DNA of 64,000 nucleotides from Polytrichum commune. Taxonomy: Eukaryota; Streptophyta; Polytrichopsida; Polytrichales; Polytrichaceae. Below, in pieces: positions 37,192-47,740 of this stretch (positions within the stretch are counted from its first letter, which is position 1; each line of letters begins with the position of its first letter). The translations under genes were made by a program, and so were the position numbers. The notes beneath the pieces are model-generated. The model saw only the letters and a program-made list of their open reading frames with translations, was not told the DNA's origin and ran no database searches. Location of the stretch: positions 16,368,001 to 16,432,000 of the forward strand of contig OX485806.1 of NCBI GenBank assembly GCA_950295325.1, in the 5' to 3' direction.

Positions 37192-38880
37192 TTACAAACC
37201 CATCAAGACCCTCACTTGGTCCTTCAAGCTCTCTTTGCTAATGACATATGGATTGCGAGCTTTCTCAAGGTTGGCTATCTTCAAGTGAAGCTCTTTTTTA
37301 TTCATTAATCTTAACCCTAGCCACCCACAAGAAGTCCCTAGAATCACTACTAGCCTCCACATCCTTGTCATGCTAACCATACTCTTTGACTATGCTCCTA
37401 ACATCTCACCCTTTGTCATAGGTCTCTGTACTTGCTCTTGTGTGGATGTGGCGCTAGCAACCTCTGGTGTAATGGGGAGACTAGAGACATAATCGTCTAC
37501 TTGAACATGTGGGGTTTTTTTTTCTTGCAGTGGGTGCAAAACCTTGTAAAATGGATTGCCCACGCTTAAGAACATTCTTAGTTGCATGCTCGTATGTACT
37601 TGCTAATCTTTGAAGTACCTCATCACATTGAGGTACTGCCTTCCCAATACCTTGCTCATTAGATGTCCTATCTTGGTTGAGTTCAATGCGTCTCTCAATC
37701 TCCCGGGGTGGACTCTTCCTTTGAAACCTAAATGACATGTGCGGGTCATTATGAAATTAAACCCCTTATATACAAGAAGTTTATAGAGAAAAACATATGT
37801 ATATGTACTAATGGCCTACTAAACAATGGACTCATGTACTTATACTAAGCTTTTCAATTTAATGTGATAAATGCCTCCACTACATATACAAACTCATGAA
37901 TTAAATCATCCATTATTATATGTAAAATTCACTTTCACTTTCCAATTTGAAAGTCATTGGATATTTTTTCATCCATGGCATGTAACTCAACAATGGTATC
38001 AAACAAACAAAGATAAGAGCACAATAACCTAGCCATAATCTAGAGAGAAAAACTAAAGGCAGCCCATGAGAGCTCCAAGAACCTCTAGTTTGTAAAAACC
38101 TAGGACCCAAATGGGGCAAATGCAAAGCCTAACAAGAAGACCCATGGCAGTCATTGAGGACTATGACCATATGCAAACAATGAATGAAAATGTGAAGCGG
38201 ATGAAACTAACACACCTATTGTCAATTTTTTCTCCAAACCTTAGGGCTCCCTTTTGTACATCTACCTTTACTTAAATTTAATGGCATTTTTAGATGTACA
38301 CACTAGAGAAAAACAATACCTCTTCCTTGTGTATACTATATACACTAATGCCTCAAATAATATCCCTTCTTACACTCATGTCAATATGTACATGGTATGA
38401 AGAGTCCACCTTCATGGCTCAAACTCTCCTTTAGGGTCTCCACTCAATATGTGATATTAAGGAACTCATTATAGAACTCACTGTACACTTTCCACCACAC
38501 TAAATTTGGCACAAGTTGAGTGACATTCTTCCTTGTGCGAGAATACTTTGTAAAATGCACATAATAAGAATGACATATCTTGGCCAACATCTCCTACTCC
38601 AAAGTAGGCTTGTGTCCATTTTATTTCTTCGGTATCTTCAAAGTCAGCACATCTTGGGGCATGTTCTTAGGTGGGGAGAGTTAGGTTGACATGATTGAGG
38701 GTCTCCCATGCCATCTATAACTTGGTAGTCCTCATCCTCTTTTGCCAATGACTCTAGCAATGCCTCATCATCATCCAAGCTGAAGTGGTGACCACGATTG
38801 CGAGCTAGCTCAGCAATTATCAAACTTTCATAATTTGGTGATGTCAAACCTAGCCACGTACGCCATTCTACCACCAAAAA
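37192..38880 (-). pseudogene. Possible transposon-associated gene relic, minus strand
   Basis: Successive minus-strand frames look coding-like but are interrupted. 38,877-38,600 has an acidic stretch (SLDDDEALLESLAKEDED) and continues to WTQAYFGVGDVG. 37,738-37,390 has PPREIERRIELNQ and CDEVLQRLASTYEHA, with a likely coiled coil and a frameshift near 37,520. 37,380-37,192 has KKELHLKIANLEKARNP. The last two resemble the charged helical C-terminal part of the myb/SANT-like accessory proteins of plant PIF/Harbinger elements, but no domain is certain. The segment between (37,741-38,405) is the dispersed repeat also found twice at 13.1-14.7 kb, which would make it intron or non-coding parts of the same element. 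Treat as a low-confidence relic. Confidence 0.3.
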
Positions 38881-38934
38881 CCATCCACATGTGAGTAATG
38901 ACCTTTAACCTTGATTCATAGTATGTTTTGGGTA

Positions 38935-39208
38935 TGTATAAATGAATTGGAACAAGAAGATAAACATGCATTTAAAAAAAAATTAGCATGGCTTCTGCAT
39001 GTTTAAATGAATTGGAGAAGAAAAAAAACATGCATTGATAAAATTTCAGCATGGCTTCTCTACATGTGTACATGAATTTGGGGAAAAAAAAACAAAAAAA
39101 ACATGCATCTCTAAAATTTCAGCATGGCTTTTGCATGTATATATGCATTTGTTAGAAGAAGAAAAAAAATCTTGGATTGATAAGATTTGAGCATGGCCTT
39201 TGCACATG
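38935..39208. repeat. Minisatellite, four units of about 65-72 bp
   Basis: Units start at about 38,935, 39,000, 39,065 and 39,136 with TGT(A/T/G)TA(A/C/T)ATG. Each has a purine-rich AGAAGAAAA part, ACATGCAT and (T)TTCAGCATGGCTT. The fourth unit is the most diverged. Confidence 0.85.
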
Positions 39209-39558
39209 CTAGAGATTATTGTAAATTTGAAAGTGCACTTTGAAGCTTCAAGGATAGCATTCATCCGAAGTCACCTCCTAATCCACCTTCAAAATCTTAG
39301 CTCCCAGCTCCTAAACTTCAACCTCGCATGAGCTTGCTCTAAACTCCTAGACTTTGATCTTGTACAAGCTCGCTCTAAGCTCCTACTCTCACCTCCTAAT
39401 CCAACTCCTAACCTAGCTCCCAATTCTAGTATGTAAGGTTAAACCAAGCAACTCCTAGCTCTGAGAGCAAGCAAATGGAAGGGCCTCCATTTCGGAGGTG
39501 GAGGTTGTTCAACGAAAAGGCTGGCTACATAAGAAACTCAAGTTTCTCAGGTTTTTGA

Positions 39559-39672
39559 TACCCCAACCACACCGGGGGTCCATCCGCCCCCCAACCAGCC
39601 TGGAGGGTGTGGGGCCCCCTCGCAGATGGGGATGGCTGGGGGTGGTTGGACCCCCTGGTGTGGCCGGGGTAT
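39559..39672. repeat. GC-rich hairpin / small inverted element
   Basis: Left ACCCCAACCACACCGGGGGT followed by CCATC and CCAACCAGCC pairs with right GGCTGGGGGTGGTTGGACCC followed by CCTGGTGTGGCCGGGG. About 36-40 bp pair around a short loop. The base composition is strikingly richer in GC than the surroundings. Confidence 0.8.
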
Positions 39673-39865
39673 GAGTGGGGAAGGAGTTTCTACTGGAGTT
39701 TTTTTTTAGTATACATGAAGGCTAGAACGGAGAATAGCACATCTTGTACAAATCACCCCAAAACACCCGGTTTTGAAACTAGCTTTGTTACTTTCCATAC
39801 AACTTTCATAGCTTGTTACATTTTTGCCTTCTCAATAGATGAGGTTCCCTAGACAACACAAAACT

Positions 39866-40282
39866 CTAGCCCTTGTAGAGATGCCCTTTGTTGATACCCA
39901 ACTTGAGCCTAGATACACGAACAACATTGGTACAAAAAGAATGCGAGACAACCATGGCGCCAACCATGATCCAAGAACCAACCTCCGTAAACCCTAATTT
40001 CTCAAAACCGACGACAACGTTTAAAGAATGCAAACAAAATGTTCTATTGTGTTCCCCATGGATGGAATCGCCAGAATCGTCCTCCAAAATCATGAAATCT
40101 GGATGAAACTGCCCAAAATGGGAAGGAATAGTGTCCATATTTGGATGAAAATATGCAATGCCATCCGTACACGACCTCATCACTTCAATGATCGTTGGTG
40201 TTTTTAATTTTCTTTTATTTCGTTTTAAAATTGAAGAAGAGCCGTGGCCTCCAGAGTCCATGTGAAGGAGAATGATAGGCAT
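39866..40282 (-). CDS. Hypothetical open frame, 138 codons
   Basis: Longest uninterrupted frame in this part of the window. Nothing in it is recognised: the N-terminal part is basic (KRNKRKLKTP), the middle acidic (ILEDDSGDS). There is no repeat copy elsewhere in the window, no signal peptide and no membrane helix. A second methionine eight codons in could also be the start. It might be one exon of an unrecognised gene or a chance frame. Confidence 0.2.
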   Translation of the reverse strand: MPIILLHMDSGGHGSSSILKRNKRKLKTPTIIEVMRSCTDGIAYFHPNMDTIPSHFGQFHPDFMILEDDSGDSIHGEHNRTFCLHSLNVVVGFEKLGFTEVGSWIMVGAMVVSHSFCTNVVRVSRLKLGINKGHLYKG

Positions 40283-40498
40283 GTCACGTGTAGATTTGGG
40301 TACTCATATTTAGTGGAGATTTATGGTACCTACCGCATAATGAGCATGGCCAATTCGGCACCAACATGCCGAATAATCGATTGGTCTCTCAAATGATTCA
40401 TATGATTATTCTATGCACTTGAGTTTCCATTTCTTGGAATTCCCACAACATATATAGTATGTGCAAAAACACATAAGTTTCACGAGGAAAATTAGGGT

Positions 40499-41094
40499 TT
40501 CAGACCTTGGACAACTGCCAAAACAACTATAGTTAACTAGAAATTTTTTAAGGCTAAACTCAAGAACAACTATAGTTAACTAGAAAATATGTTGGAGGAA
40601 GTTTGCCTCTTGATTTGCTTCAGTTGAGGTCTTTAATATGCTCGGGCTATTGAGGATCATCAAGAAACGCCTTTATACGATCACTCATAGTGTTGTGCTC
40701 CAAAACAACCTTCATGTACACCATCAACACAAATAACACACTAGTGACACTTCAACATTATAGTAGAAGTATGTGAACATGTTGCGCTCAACTTTAGTTA
40801 ACTAGATATAGCTATAGTTAACAACCTTCATAGTGTTGTGCTCCAAAACAACCTTCATGTACACCATCAACACAAATAACACACTAGTGACACTTCAACA
40901 TTATAGTAGAAGTATGTGAACATGTTGCGCTCAACTTTAGTTAACTAGATATAGCTATAGTTAACTAGATTTATCGGCAAAACAACTATAGTTAACTACA
41001 TTTTTTGGCAAGTCAAATCGCGAACAACTATAGTTACGAAAGGCAACTAGTTAGCTAATAGTTGAATTAGTTGGTTAGTTGTCCAAGGTCTGAA
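40499..41094. mobile_element. MITE-like element with TTCAGACCTTGGACAACT ends and AACTATAGTTAACTA repeats
   Basis: Perfect 18-bp inverted ends: TTCAGACCTTGGACAACT at 40,499 and AGTTGTCCAAGGTCTGAA ending at 41,094. The interior repeats the palindrome-rich word AACTATAGTTAACTA many times and contains the 137-bp duplication below. The right third has an inverted, about 95% identical copy at about 44,133-44,245. Confidence 0.8.
40686..40965. repeat. Perfect 137-bp direct duplication
   Basis: 40,686-40,822 and 40,829-40,965 are identical (starting CATAGTGTTGTGCTCCAAAA) with six bases between them, AACCTT, which also occur inside each copy (ACAACCTTCATG). This points to a recent slippage or replication-based duplication. 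Confidence 0.95.
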
Positions 41095-41349
41095 GTAGGA
41101 TTTCCTTGAATGGTTTTGGCATTTTCAGAAATATTGCAAGTAAGTTAGCTGTGATTTAGTTGTAACTAAGTGTAATTAGTGGCAGCCTGGGCATGGTGGT
41201 ACAGTAGGTACTCCGGGGTGGTTGCCACCAGATTTAGCGGCTATCATGGAGCTCATTTCCTCATAATTAGGTACCACCACCTTACACTGATCATCATCAT
41301 CATCTTCATCATTATTATTATGATAATGATGATGTATTAGTATTTAGTA

Positions 41350-41573
41350 CACTAAATGTTGTATCTAGTGTCACTTGCTATTTGGAATTATGCGATTGCT
41401 ATATCTATTTACCGGTTATCTCATATTTTACTAACAAATGTCAAATCGGTTGTTTGGACATTATGGAACATTAACAACTTTATTTGGTAAGAAATTACAT
41501 TACTTTATTCGTTAAAAAGATATAGCATTGTGTGACTCCGAATAGTAAGTGACACTAAATATCATATTTAGTG
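41350..41573. mobile_element. MITE of the TAGTGTCACTTACTATT family, 224 bp
   Basis: Ends CACTAAATGTTGTATCTAGT and CACTAAATATCATATTTAGTG-like (right terminus) are inverted over about 55 bp. The interior keeps GTCAAATCGGTTGTTTGGAC. Each terminus is itself a small palindrome (CACTAAAT...ATTTAGTG), so the exact outer border is ambiguous. Confidence 0.85.
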
Positions 41574-42133
41574 CAATAGTAGTAGTATTGTTAGACGTAG
41601 GAGCATGGGATTCTAAGGGAGCCCAACTGCCTGGACCTCATCTCCCCTCTCTTCACATAGGAAGGTAACTTAAGTGGGTGCAAAGTGTCCCATGAGCTTT
41701 TTGGGAATGATCCCAGCGTTTCCAAGTCCAACTGGTTACCATAACATTATTCAATTGCTATCAGCCATCCCATTCTAATAATATTTAGTGACAGTGCTTT
41801 ATCTAAATAACTCATAGTTTATCAAGATGTATATGCTTAGACAAGCATCCACAAGGTATAATTCAAACACCTTACATGGCATATTCATGGCCCCACCCAA
41901 CTTGGTCACTCAACTAAATAATGTTATGCATTTTATGATCTTTTGGTTTTTCTTTACTATTTTGGGTTGTATTATATAGATTCCTCTAACATGATCAGTG
42001 ATTTTCTTGAAAGTCTTGAACTTCAACCAATTCATTCATAACTAGCGGTCCGTTCTCCCCGTCCATTGAGTGGGTGTTATTTGAATTGCCACATTTGTTG
42101 CACAATCATTATGTATATGTATAATATAGACTT
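41574..42133. other. Intergenic, nothing recognisable
   Basis: AT-rich spacer between two MITEs. No gene or repeat is seen. Confidence 0.5.
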
Positions 42134-42755
42134 GGGTGCAAGCATAGTAAAGTGGATAGCTCCTGATCCTTGCTTGGTGTTAAGTGGGAGTGATTCAATT
42201 TGATGTATTCGAATTTCATGAAGAAAAAAAATCATAATTAAAAAAAAAAACATATCGATCTACAAAATCCAAGCAATTTATGATGACCAAAATAAAACAA
42301 ATCCAAGAAAAGTCTACATATTTTAGAAGACGGTGCAAGTGGTGTGCAAGTAGGTGATATTGAACAAGTGATTGTCTAAAGCTTGTTTAAAGTATGACAA
42401 AATTACATTAATTTGATGGTTTTCTACAAAGTTTTGTGATGATGCCCTCAAGTAGATAATGAATTCAAGGTGAATATTAAAAAAAAAGACCCCAACTTCA
42501 AAATAGTTAAGGTCATGAAATCTTCATCCAAAACTAGACTTAACCATTTGCTTTTGAGCATCACTTTTGATGTTAAGTATTGAAGATCTCAGCTTGAAAT
42601 TCTACATTTGAGTATTTAACACATCAATAAAGCTCATCATGAAAAAAACTCCATTTAAATAACGTTTTGCTACTGTTTTTAGGCCTTTGACCCCAAAAAT
42701 AATGGTTCTAGTATACCAAAGCACTTTTTTGGTCCACTTTACCATGCTTGCACCC
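42134..42755. mobile_element. MITE-like element, 622 bp, with ACTT target duplication
   Basis: Left end GGGTGCAAGCATAGTAAAGT and right end ACTTTACCATGCTTGCACCC are inverted with one mismatch. ACTT flanks both sides (42,130-42,133 and 42,756-42,759). The interior is AT-rich and non-coding. Confidence 0.8.
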
Positions 42756-42759
42756 ACTT

Positions 42760-43318
42760 ACATGTTAATATATGTATTTTTGTGAGCATTTTCAATCACC
42801 AATTGAGGGTCATTGAAGGCATATTTGACCCCGCTTTCCTCTTCTAATGGTAGGTAATTGACCACCTAAGATCGGTTCATCTAGTTTGGAGCCTCCCTAT
42901 TTTGTGTTTGTTAAGAAACGAATGGAGTCGATCTAACCAAGGCTTTACACCAATTGAAAGGTTAGCATGGAAAGTAGGAGCCAAATTAAGTTTCTATCTT
43001 AAATGGTAAGGTTGAAACTTGAAGGCCCAATAGAGCATTCCAAGGATAGGTTCCCAAGGGCTATACTATTTCTTTGATTTAGATTTAGTGTGAGTGATCA
43101 TATAAAATGCCATCAAATTAGGGTGGACATTGACTTTGATTTTGTGAATAATATATAGTGTCATACTAAAGATAATGTTGCGACAAAATCGTGGGGTTTT
43201 GGCATGCACAGGCTTCTGCCATGGTCGTTGAAGTGCGCAATGTGTAACTTATAAAACTACTTTTCACTTTCCAAAGATCTTGAGAATCCTTTGCACACGG
43301 ATTTGCAATAGTTATTTA
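42760..43318. other. Intergenic, nothing recognisable
   Basis: No gene, RNA or element is identified. Confidence 0.5.
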
Positions 43319-43700
43319 ATGCAAGTTCACCCCAAGGGTCAAGTTCGTTTCCAATTGTGGAATGTGTTGTCTTGCACACACCACAATACTTTTCTTCATT
43401 TTGCAAAACATTGTGATACTACAGCATGCTTCTGGCTTCTGGTGAGGCCACGCTGCCTGTGCTTTCTCGACCGTCGGATTTGACTGATGTAACCCTCCTC
43501 CCCTGATCTCTTCCGTTCCTGCCAGACAGACAAACAAACAAACAAACAAACACTCACTCTCTTCACCTTCCCGATTACGATATCTTTTAATGCAAGTTCA
43601 CCCCAAGGGTTAAGTTAGTTTCCAATTGTGGAATGTGTTGTCTTGCACACACCACAATAATTTTCTTCATTTTGAAAAACATTGTGATACTACACTATAA
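43319..43700. repeat. Direct repeat of about 110 bp, 271 bp apart
   Basis: Copies at about 43,319-43,428 and 43,590-43,699 share ATGCAAGTTCACCCCAAGGG, CCAATTGTGGAATGTGTTGT and CTTGCACACACCACAATA. A (CAAA)n patch lies between them at about 43,529-43,550. Confidence 0.9.
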
Positions 43701-43837
43701 TGTGCATCACATTATCAACTCAAGCCAAATAATACGAGTGACAAAAGTTTGAAACAATCAAGCCCACACTAAAGACCAGACTAAAAATGTAGTTAGAGAT
43801 ATAATAATAATGATATTATATACAACGTCAGGCAATT

Positions 43838-44020
43838 CGACGTGAATTTGAGTCCCTACCCTGCTGAAGGATCCCCTTGGTGCAGGGTGGGGTTTACAAC
43901 CTACCTTGTGGTGGGTGGGCTCTTGGTTTTTTCGTCAAGTAGAGAGAAGGTTTCACAATAGAGAATCGATATGCCAACTTCTTTGTTGGCTCTGTATGTA
44001 GGACAGAGACTATGCATCAA
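43838..44020 (-). mobile_element. SINE candidate, minus-strand copy
   Basis: Read on the minus strand it matches the 46.3-46.5 kb copy: AAGTTGGCATATCGATTCTC, TTGTGAAACCTTCTCTCTAC, CCACCCACCACAAGGTAGG, CACCAAGGGGATCCTTCAGC, then ATTGCCTGACGTTG. After that come AT-rich TATAAT/ATTATT repeats (43,800-43,837), as at SINE 3' ends. A head fragment of the same family (GATGATAGTGGAGAGGTACC on the minus strand) lies at about 44,449-44,500. Confidence 0.5.
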
Positions 44021-44132
44021 CTTCTATGTTTGAAGAGCAAATTTCTTAACCACTTTGCATTCACACTTGGATGTTACTTGTTCTTGTTATTTTTGGTCCA
44101 ATTTATTTAACATGAATGATGAAAGCTCACAT

Positions 44133-44400
44133 ACCTTGGACAACTAACCAACTAATTCAACTATTAGTCAACTAGTTGCCTTTTGTAACTATAGTTGTTC
44201 GCGATTTGACTTGCCAAAAGATGTAGTTAACTATAGTTGTTCTAAAATATGGTTAGTTATAATTAAATATATCTAATGAACTATAGTTCTTCCCTAAATA
44301 TATATTGAAAAAATCTAATTGATTATAGTTGGTTATAGATCTAGTAATTAGCCATCAACTGGCATGAGCAAAGTGTACAACTACAATTATAGTCTTTCAT
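44133..44400. mobile_element. Truncated inverted copy of the AACTATAGTTAACTA element
   Basis: 44,133-44,245 is the reverse complement of about 40,980-41,092 with only a few differences. The rest keeps weaker AACTATAGTT-like words. The two copies bracket about 3 kb of unrelated sequence. Confidence 0.75.
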
Positions 44401-44500
44401 AAGAAAGGACAGAGCCTCACGGTTCCACCATTTTCTTGTTAAGAGTTGGGTACCTCTCCACTATCATCTAGTAGTTTAAGGTCATCTCGGACCGGTAGTT

Positions 44501-46269
44501 GGAGCTAATTAGTGCATGTTATTGCAAGTGATGAGGGCGAGCTCTTTGAGTTTTGCCCCACCAATGTAACATGAGGTGAAAATGCAATCAATTATATGGC
44601 AACACATGAATTACCTTATGAAGTTGATTTGAGTCCGAAATTAGTCTAGGAAATTGAAGGGAATGAAACAACCATAGACCTTACGCCACATTGGAAGGGG
44701 GGGGGGGGGGGGGTCTTTTTGGGTATACCAAATCCCTTTTACCTTGGTAAGATTGGTGGGGGGCCTAGTGCACCCAAAGTCCTATTGTCTAGGAGGACGG
44801 TTCATGGATCCGTCACCGGAGCACAATTTAGAGGTTGTGAAATCTTAATACATCATTCAGCTCAATGAGTCCATTTCATTACGAAGTTGAATGCATGCAA
44901 CAATATGAAAATTAAACACCTTCAATAATATCGTAGTTTTTCAAGTTGAATTTCCCAAGTGAGGCATATGCAAGGAATAGTTCTTGGACCTCATCTGACG
45001 TATTCTTGGTCTTACTAAGCCTCCCTCTTCAACTAGATAATGTTATGCCTCTAGCCTCACCTATATACAAAAAGAACTTCATTATTGGTTCAACATCGTT
45101 TGCTTGAGATGGTAATCTAGGTGTTTGTCGCAACATGACCACACTATCCCAATTAGTGAGGGAGGGCTAATAGCGAGTGTGGGAAGTTAGTGAAGGTGAT
45201 ACTAAATTTCTTTACGCTATGAAATTAATGCCACCCAAAGATCTAGGAATCAACGGTCATCTTGGCATTATGCACTAAAAATACTATTTATATCAACAAT
45301 ATTCACAAAATACCGGCACTATTCATCTTGGCACTATCCACTGACAATCCCTTAGTGCATACACTAATGTTCTTAAAATGTATGGTAAATGAGCATGTAA
45401 TCATGGATTAGTATCACTTAGTAGGCAATTTAGCCCTCACTAATTTTGAGACTTGGCAAAATTATGAGTGTTTCAAAAATTAATACCACACACATTACTT
45501 AGAGAATTAGTGTAGTTGAACTCGATCCCCATTGTTTTAATGCATTCGTTGGATGCCTAGAAGAGTTTCTCCCTTAAACAACCCAATTTCTCCTTGTAAA
45601 TGTGACATGCAAGATTTCCAAAGAGTGCACCACATGGCCAACATCATTTTATCTTCACCACATGGACTCCCAATGATCCCTTCACATACCCGAGAGGCAT
45701 GTAACTTACACCCGGCTAGGTGGGAATGCTCTTACAATTGTTTTTTTGGTTTGTTTCCCAACACTTTCCATGGGGGATGTGATAAGAACTTACACCCGAT
45801 AGTTTTGTTGCCAATCCATCCTAATTCAATACCGATAGACTAATTTGGGGTCTTTGATCCCTATTTTGACTTTAAAAAATAGTATTTGGGTTGTACTTAG
45901 CAATAAGCAAATTCATCCTCCCCTAGGGTTTGGGATTTGTGGCATCTGCGTGAACGAGTTAAACATTGTGGATTAACGGGCTCCAGTTGAAAAAAAGTCT
46001 CCTACAAGATTGAGAGTTGATTCATTCCAATTCGACTCTACTAGACTAATTTGGGGTCTCTTACTCTATTTTCAGAGTCATCTAGCCTAAACATAAACAC
46101 CTACATGTTATAATATAATTTGCTGCATTTTCACCTTTGCAATGGATGAGTTTACGTAGACACCACAAATCCCTAGCCCTCCTTTAGGTAAATTTATGAA
46201 ACATCGCCCTCTTACAAGCTCATCGATAGTACAGATCACTGAACTAGGAGAACCAACCACTAATATAGC
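44501..46269. other. Intergenic, no gene seen
   Basis: It includes a run of 17 G at 44,697-44,713. Open frames such as 45,553-45,843 show no motif or splice support. Confidence 0.5.
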
Positions 46270-46525
46270 TACAGATGAGGTCCGAGATGACCCTAAACTA
46301 CCGGGTGATAGTGGAGAGGTACCCATTTCCAAAAGGAGTGGTTGGCGGTTCGATCCCTACTGTGAAATCTTCTATCTACTTGACGGAAAAACTAATCAAG
46401 TAGGTAGGAAACCAAGAGTCCACCCATCGTAGGGTAGGCAATAAACCCCGCCTTGAACCAAGAGGATTCTTGAGCAGGGTAGGGCCAACGGGCTCAAATT
46501 CACGTCGGATTGCCCGACGTTGGTT
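46270..46525 (+). mobile_element. tRNA-derived SINE candidate
   Basis: A good RNA polymerase III B box, GCGGTTCGATCCC (46,345-46,357), follows a weaker A-box-like TGATAGTGGAGAGG (46,306-46,319) at tRNA-like distance. The 3' body (CCACCCATCGTAGGGTAGGC, CAAGAGGATTCTTGAGCAGG, ATTGCCCGACGTTGG) is shared with 43.84-44.02 kb (minus) and, in part, with 34.78-34.85 kb. A tRNA-like head, a conserved body and dispersed copies fit a SINE. Confidence 0.5.
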
Positions 46526-47099
46526 ACTTATTCATTTATTTGGTTACAGATGAGCTGGTTGAGTTTGAGAAATAAACAGTCGAAGTTCAAGACTTCACGA
46601 AAATTACCAACTATGTTAAAGGAATGCAAAGAACATACCTCAAACTAATGAAGAAAAAACTGAAAGATGTCAACATGTAACCGGTTGGACTTGGACACAC
46701 TAGGATCTCGACCGATTATGCCCAAAATCTCCCGGGACACCTCTATCATAGATGTTTGTGTATTTCTAACAATGTGTGTTGGGAATTTGATGAGGATGTC
46801 CTTTTTTAATCTCACCTTTTATGAGTGAACTTAACATAGGTCCCAAAAGAACACTTAATACGACCAATGGGGAATGTGAGAGAGATCGGCACCGAATCAT
46901 GAGGAGGGGTACACACGTCGCACATTCGATTGTGTTGGACGGAAGTTATTGATGAGGGAAGGATCCATCCCGATCCTCACAATAACGCGGATGAGAAGTA
47001 TTTGCACATTCATTATTACATTCATCCGTCACTCCGTACTTGGGCACCCCAGGAAATCGGGCTTTTCCCAGAACTTGTTGAGCTTCCCCAAAACAAAAA
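46526..47099. other. Intergenic, nothing recognisable
   Basis: No gene or repeat is identified. Confidence 0.45.
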
Positions 47100-47740
47100 G
47101 CAGTCTGGGACGGCGGTGAACGGTCGTTAACTTATGGCCGTCCAAGTCGAGAGGCCGAGGGATTGAATGGAATGGAGTGGCCACACTTTGTTGATTGAGA
47201 GTCCAAAGAAATGGGCTGAAAATGCATAGCCAATAAAATAATATAGGAATTAGAGAGACTTCGGCTGGGTATAGTGTGAAGCTCTCAAAGGTCAAGCCCA
47301 CAGTCCAAACCTTTGGCCATGAATTCCCAGGGCCTCTCCACTTGGACAACCATAGTGTGAAGCCTCCAAAGGCCAACCCCAAAGTCCACATGAAGAAGGA
47401 GCATCCCACTTTATTCCTTGCCCAAAACAACCCCTCCAATCTAACGGTCAAGATCTTGTCAGTTTTTGATCTTCTTATGAAAAGAAATCGATGGCCTCTC
47501 GACCATAGTTCGGGTTTTCATTCATGCCTGACACAAACTTCCTTCGAGAATCCGTCGCCTTGATAAAAAAAAAGTACTATCATGTAGGCATTTTGGAGAG
47601 TGACGGCCTTTGGGCTTTGGCCTCTGGTGTGAAGGGTCGAGAGGCCGAATTCTTGGTCTCTTGCAATATGATTGGTGGAAATCGACGGCCTCCTGACCTT
47701 CGGCCATCGTGTGAAGCGGCCGTTACTGAAGAAGCATAGA
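47100..47740. repeat. Repeat element with GGCC-rich, GTGTGAAGC-containing units
   Basis: It contains several TAGTGTGAAGC(T/C)(C/T)(C/T)C(A)AAAGG units (47,273; 47,352; a variant at 47,628) and ends GTGTGAAGCGGCCGTTA. The left side GGTCGTTAACTTATGGCCGT and the right side are imperfectly inverted. It belongs to the wider group of elements carrying (C)TTCACAC or GTGTGAAG. Long frames on both strands here follow the repeats and are not genes. Confidence 0.55.

Noticed and set aside
41350-41573. CACTA (En/Spm) transposon assignment from the CACTA...TAGTG ends
   Set aside because: No matching 3-bp target duplication, and other family members extend further outward to CACCGTTTATGG, so CACTA is not the true terminus.
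46345-46357. A true tRNA gene at the B box
   Set aside because: No acceptor stem, anticodon arm or CCA-side pairing could be drawn; fits a SINE head better.
47029-47563. Long frames on both strands
   Set aside because: They follow the GTGTGAAGC repeat units, so the openness comes from the repeat.
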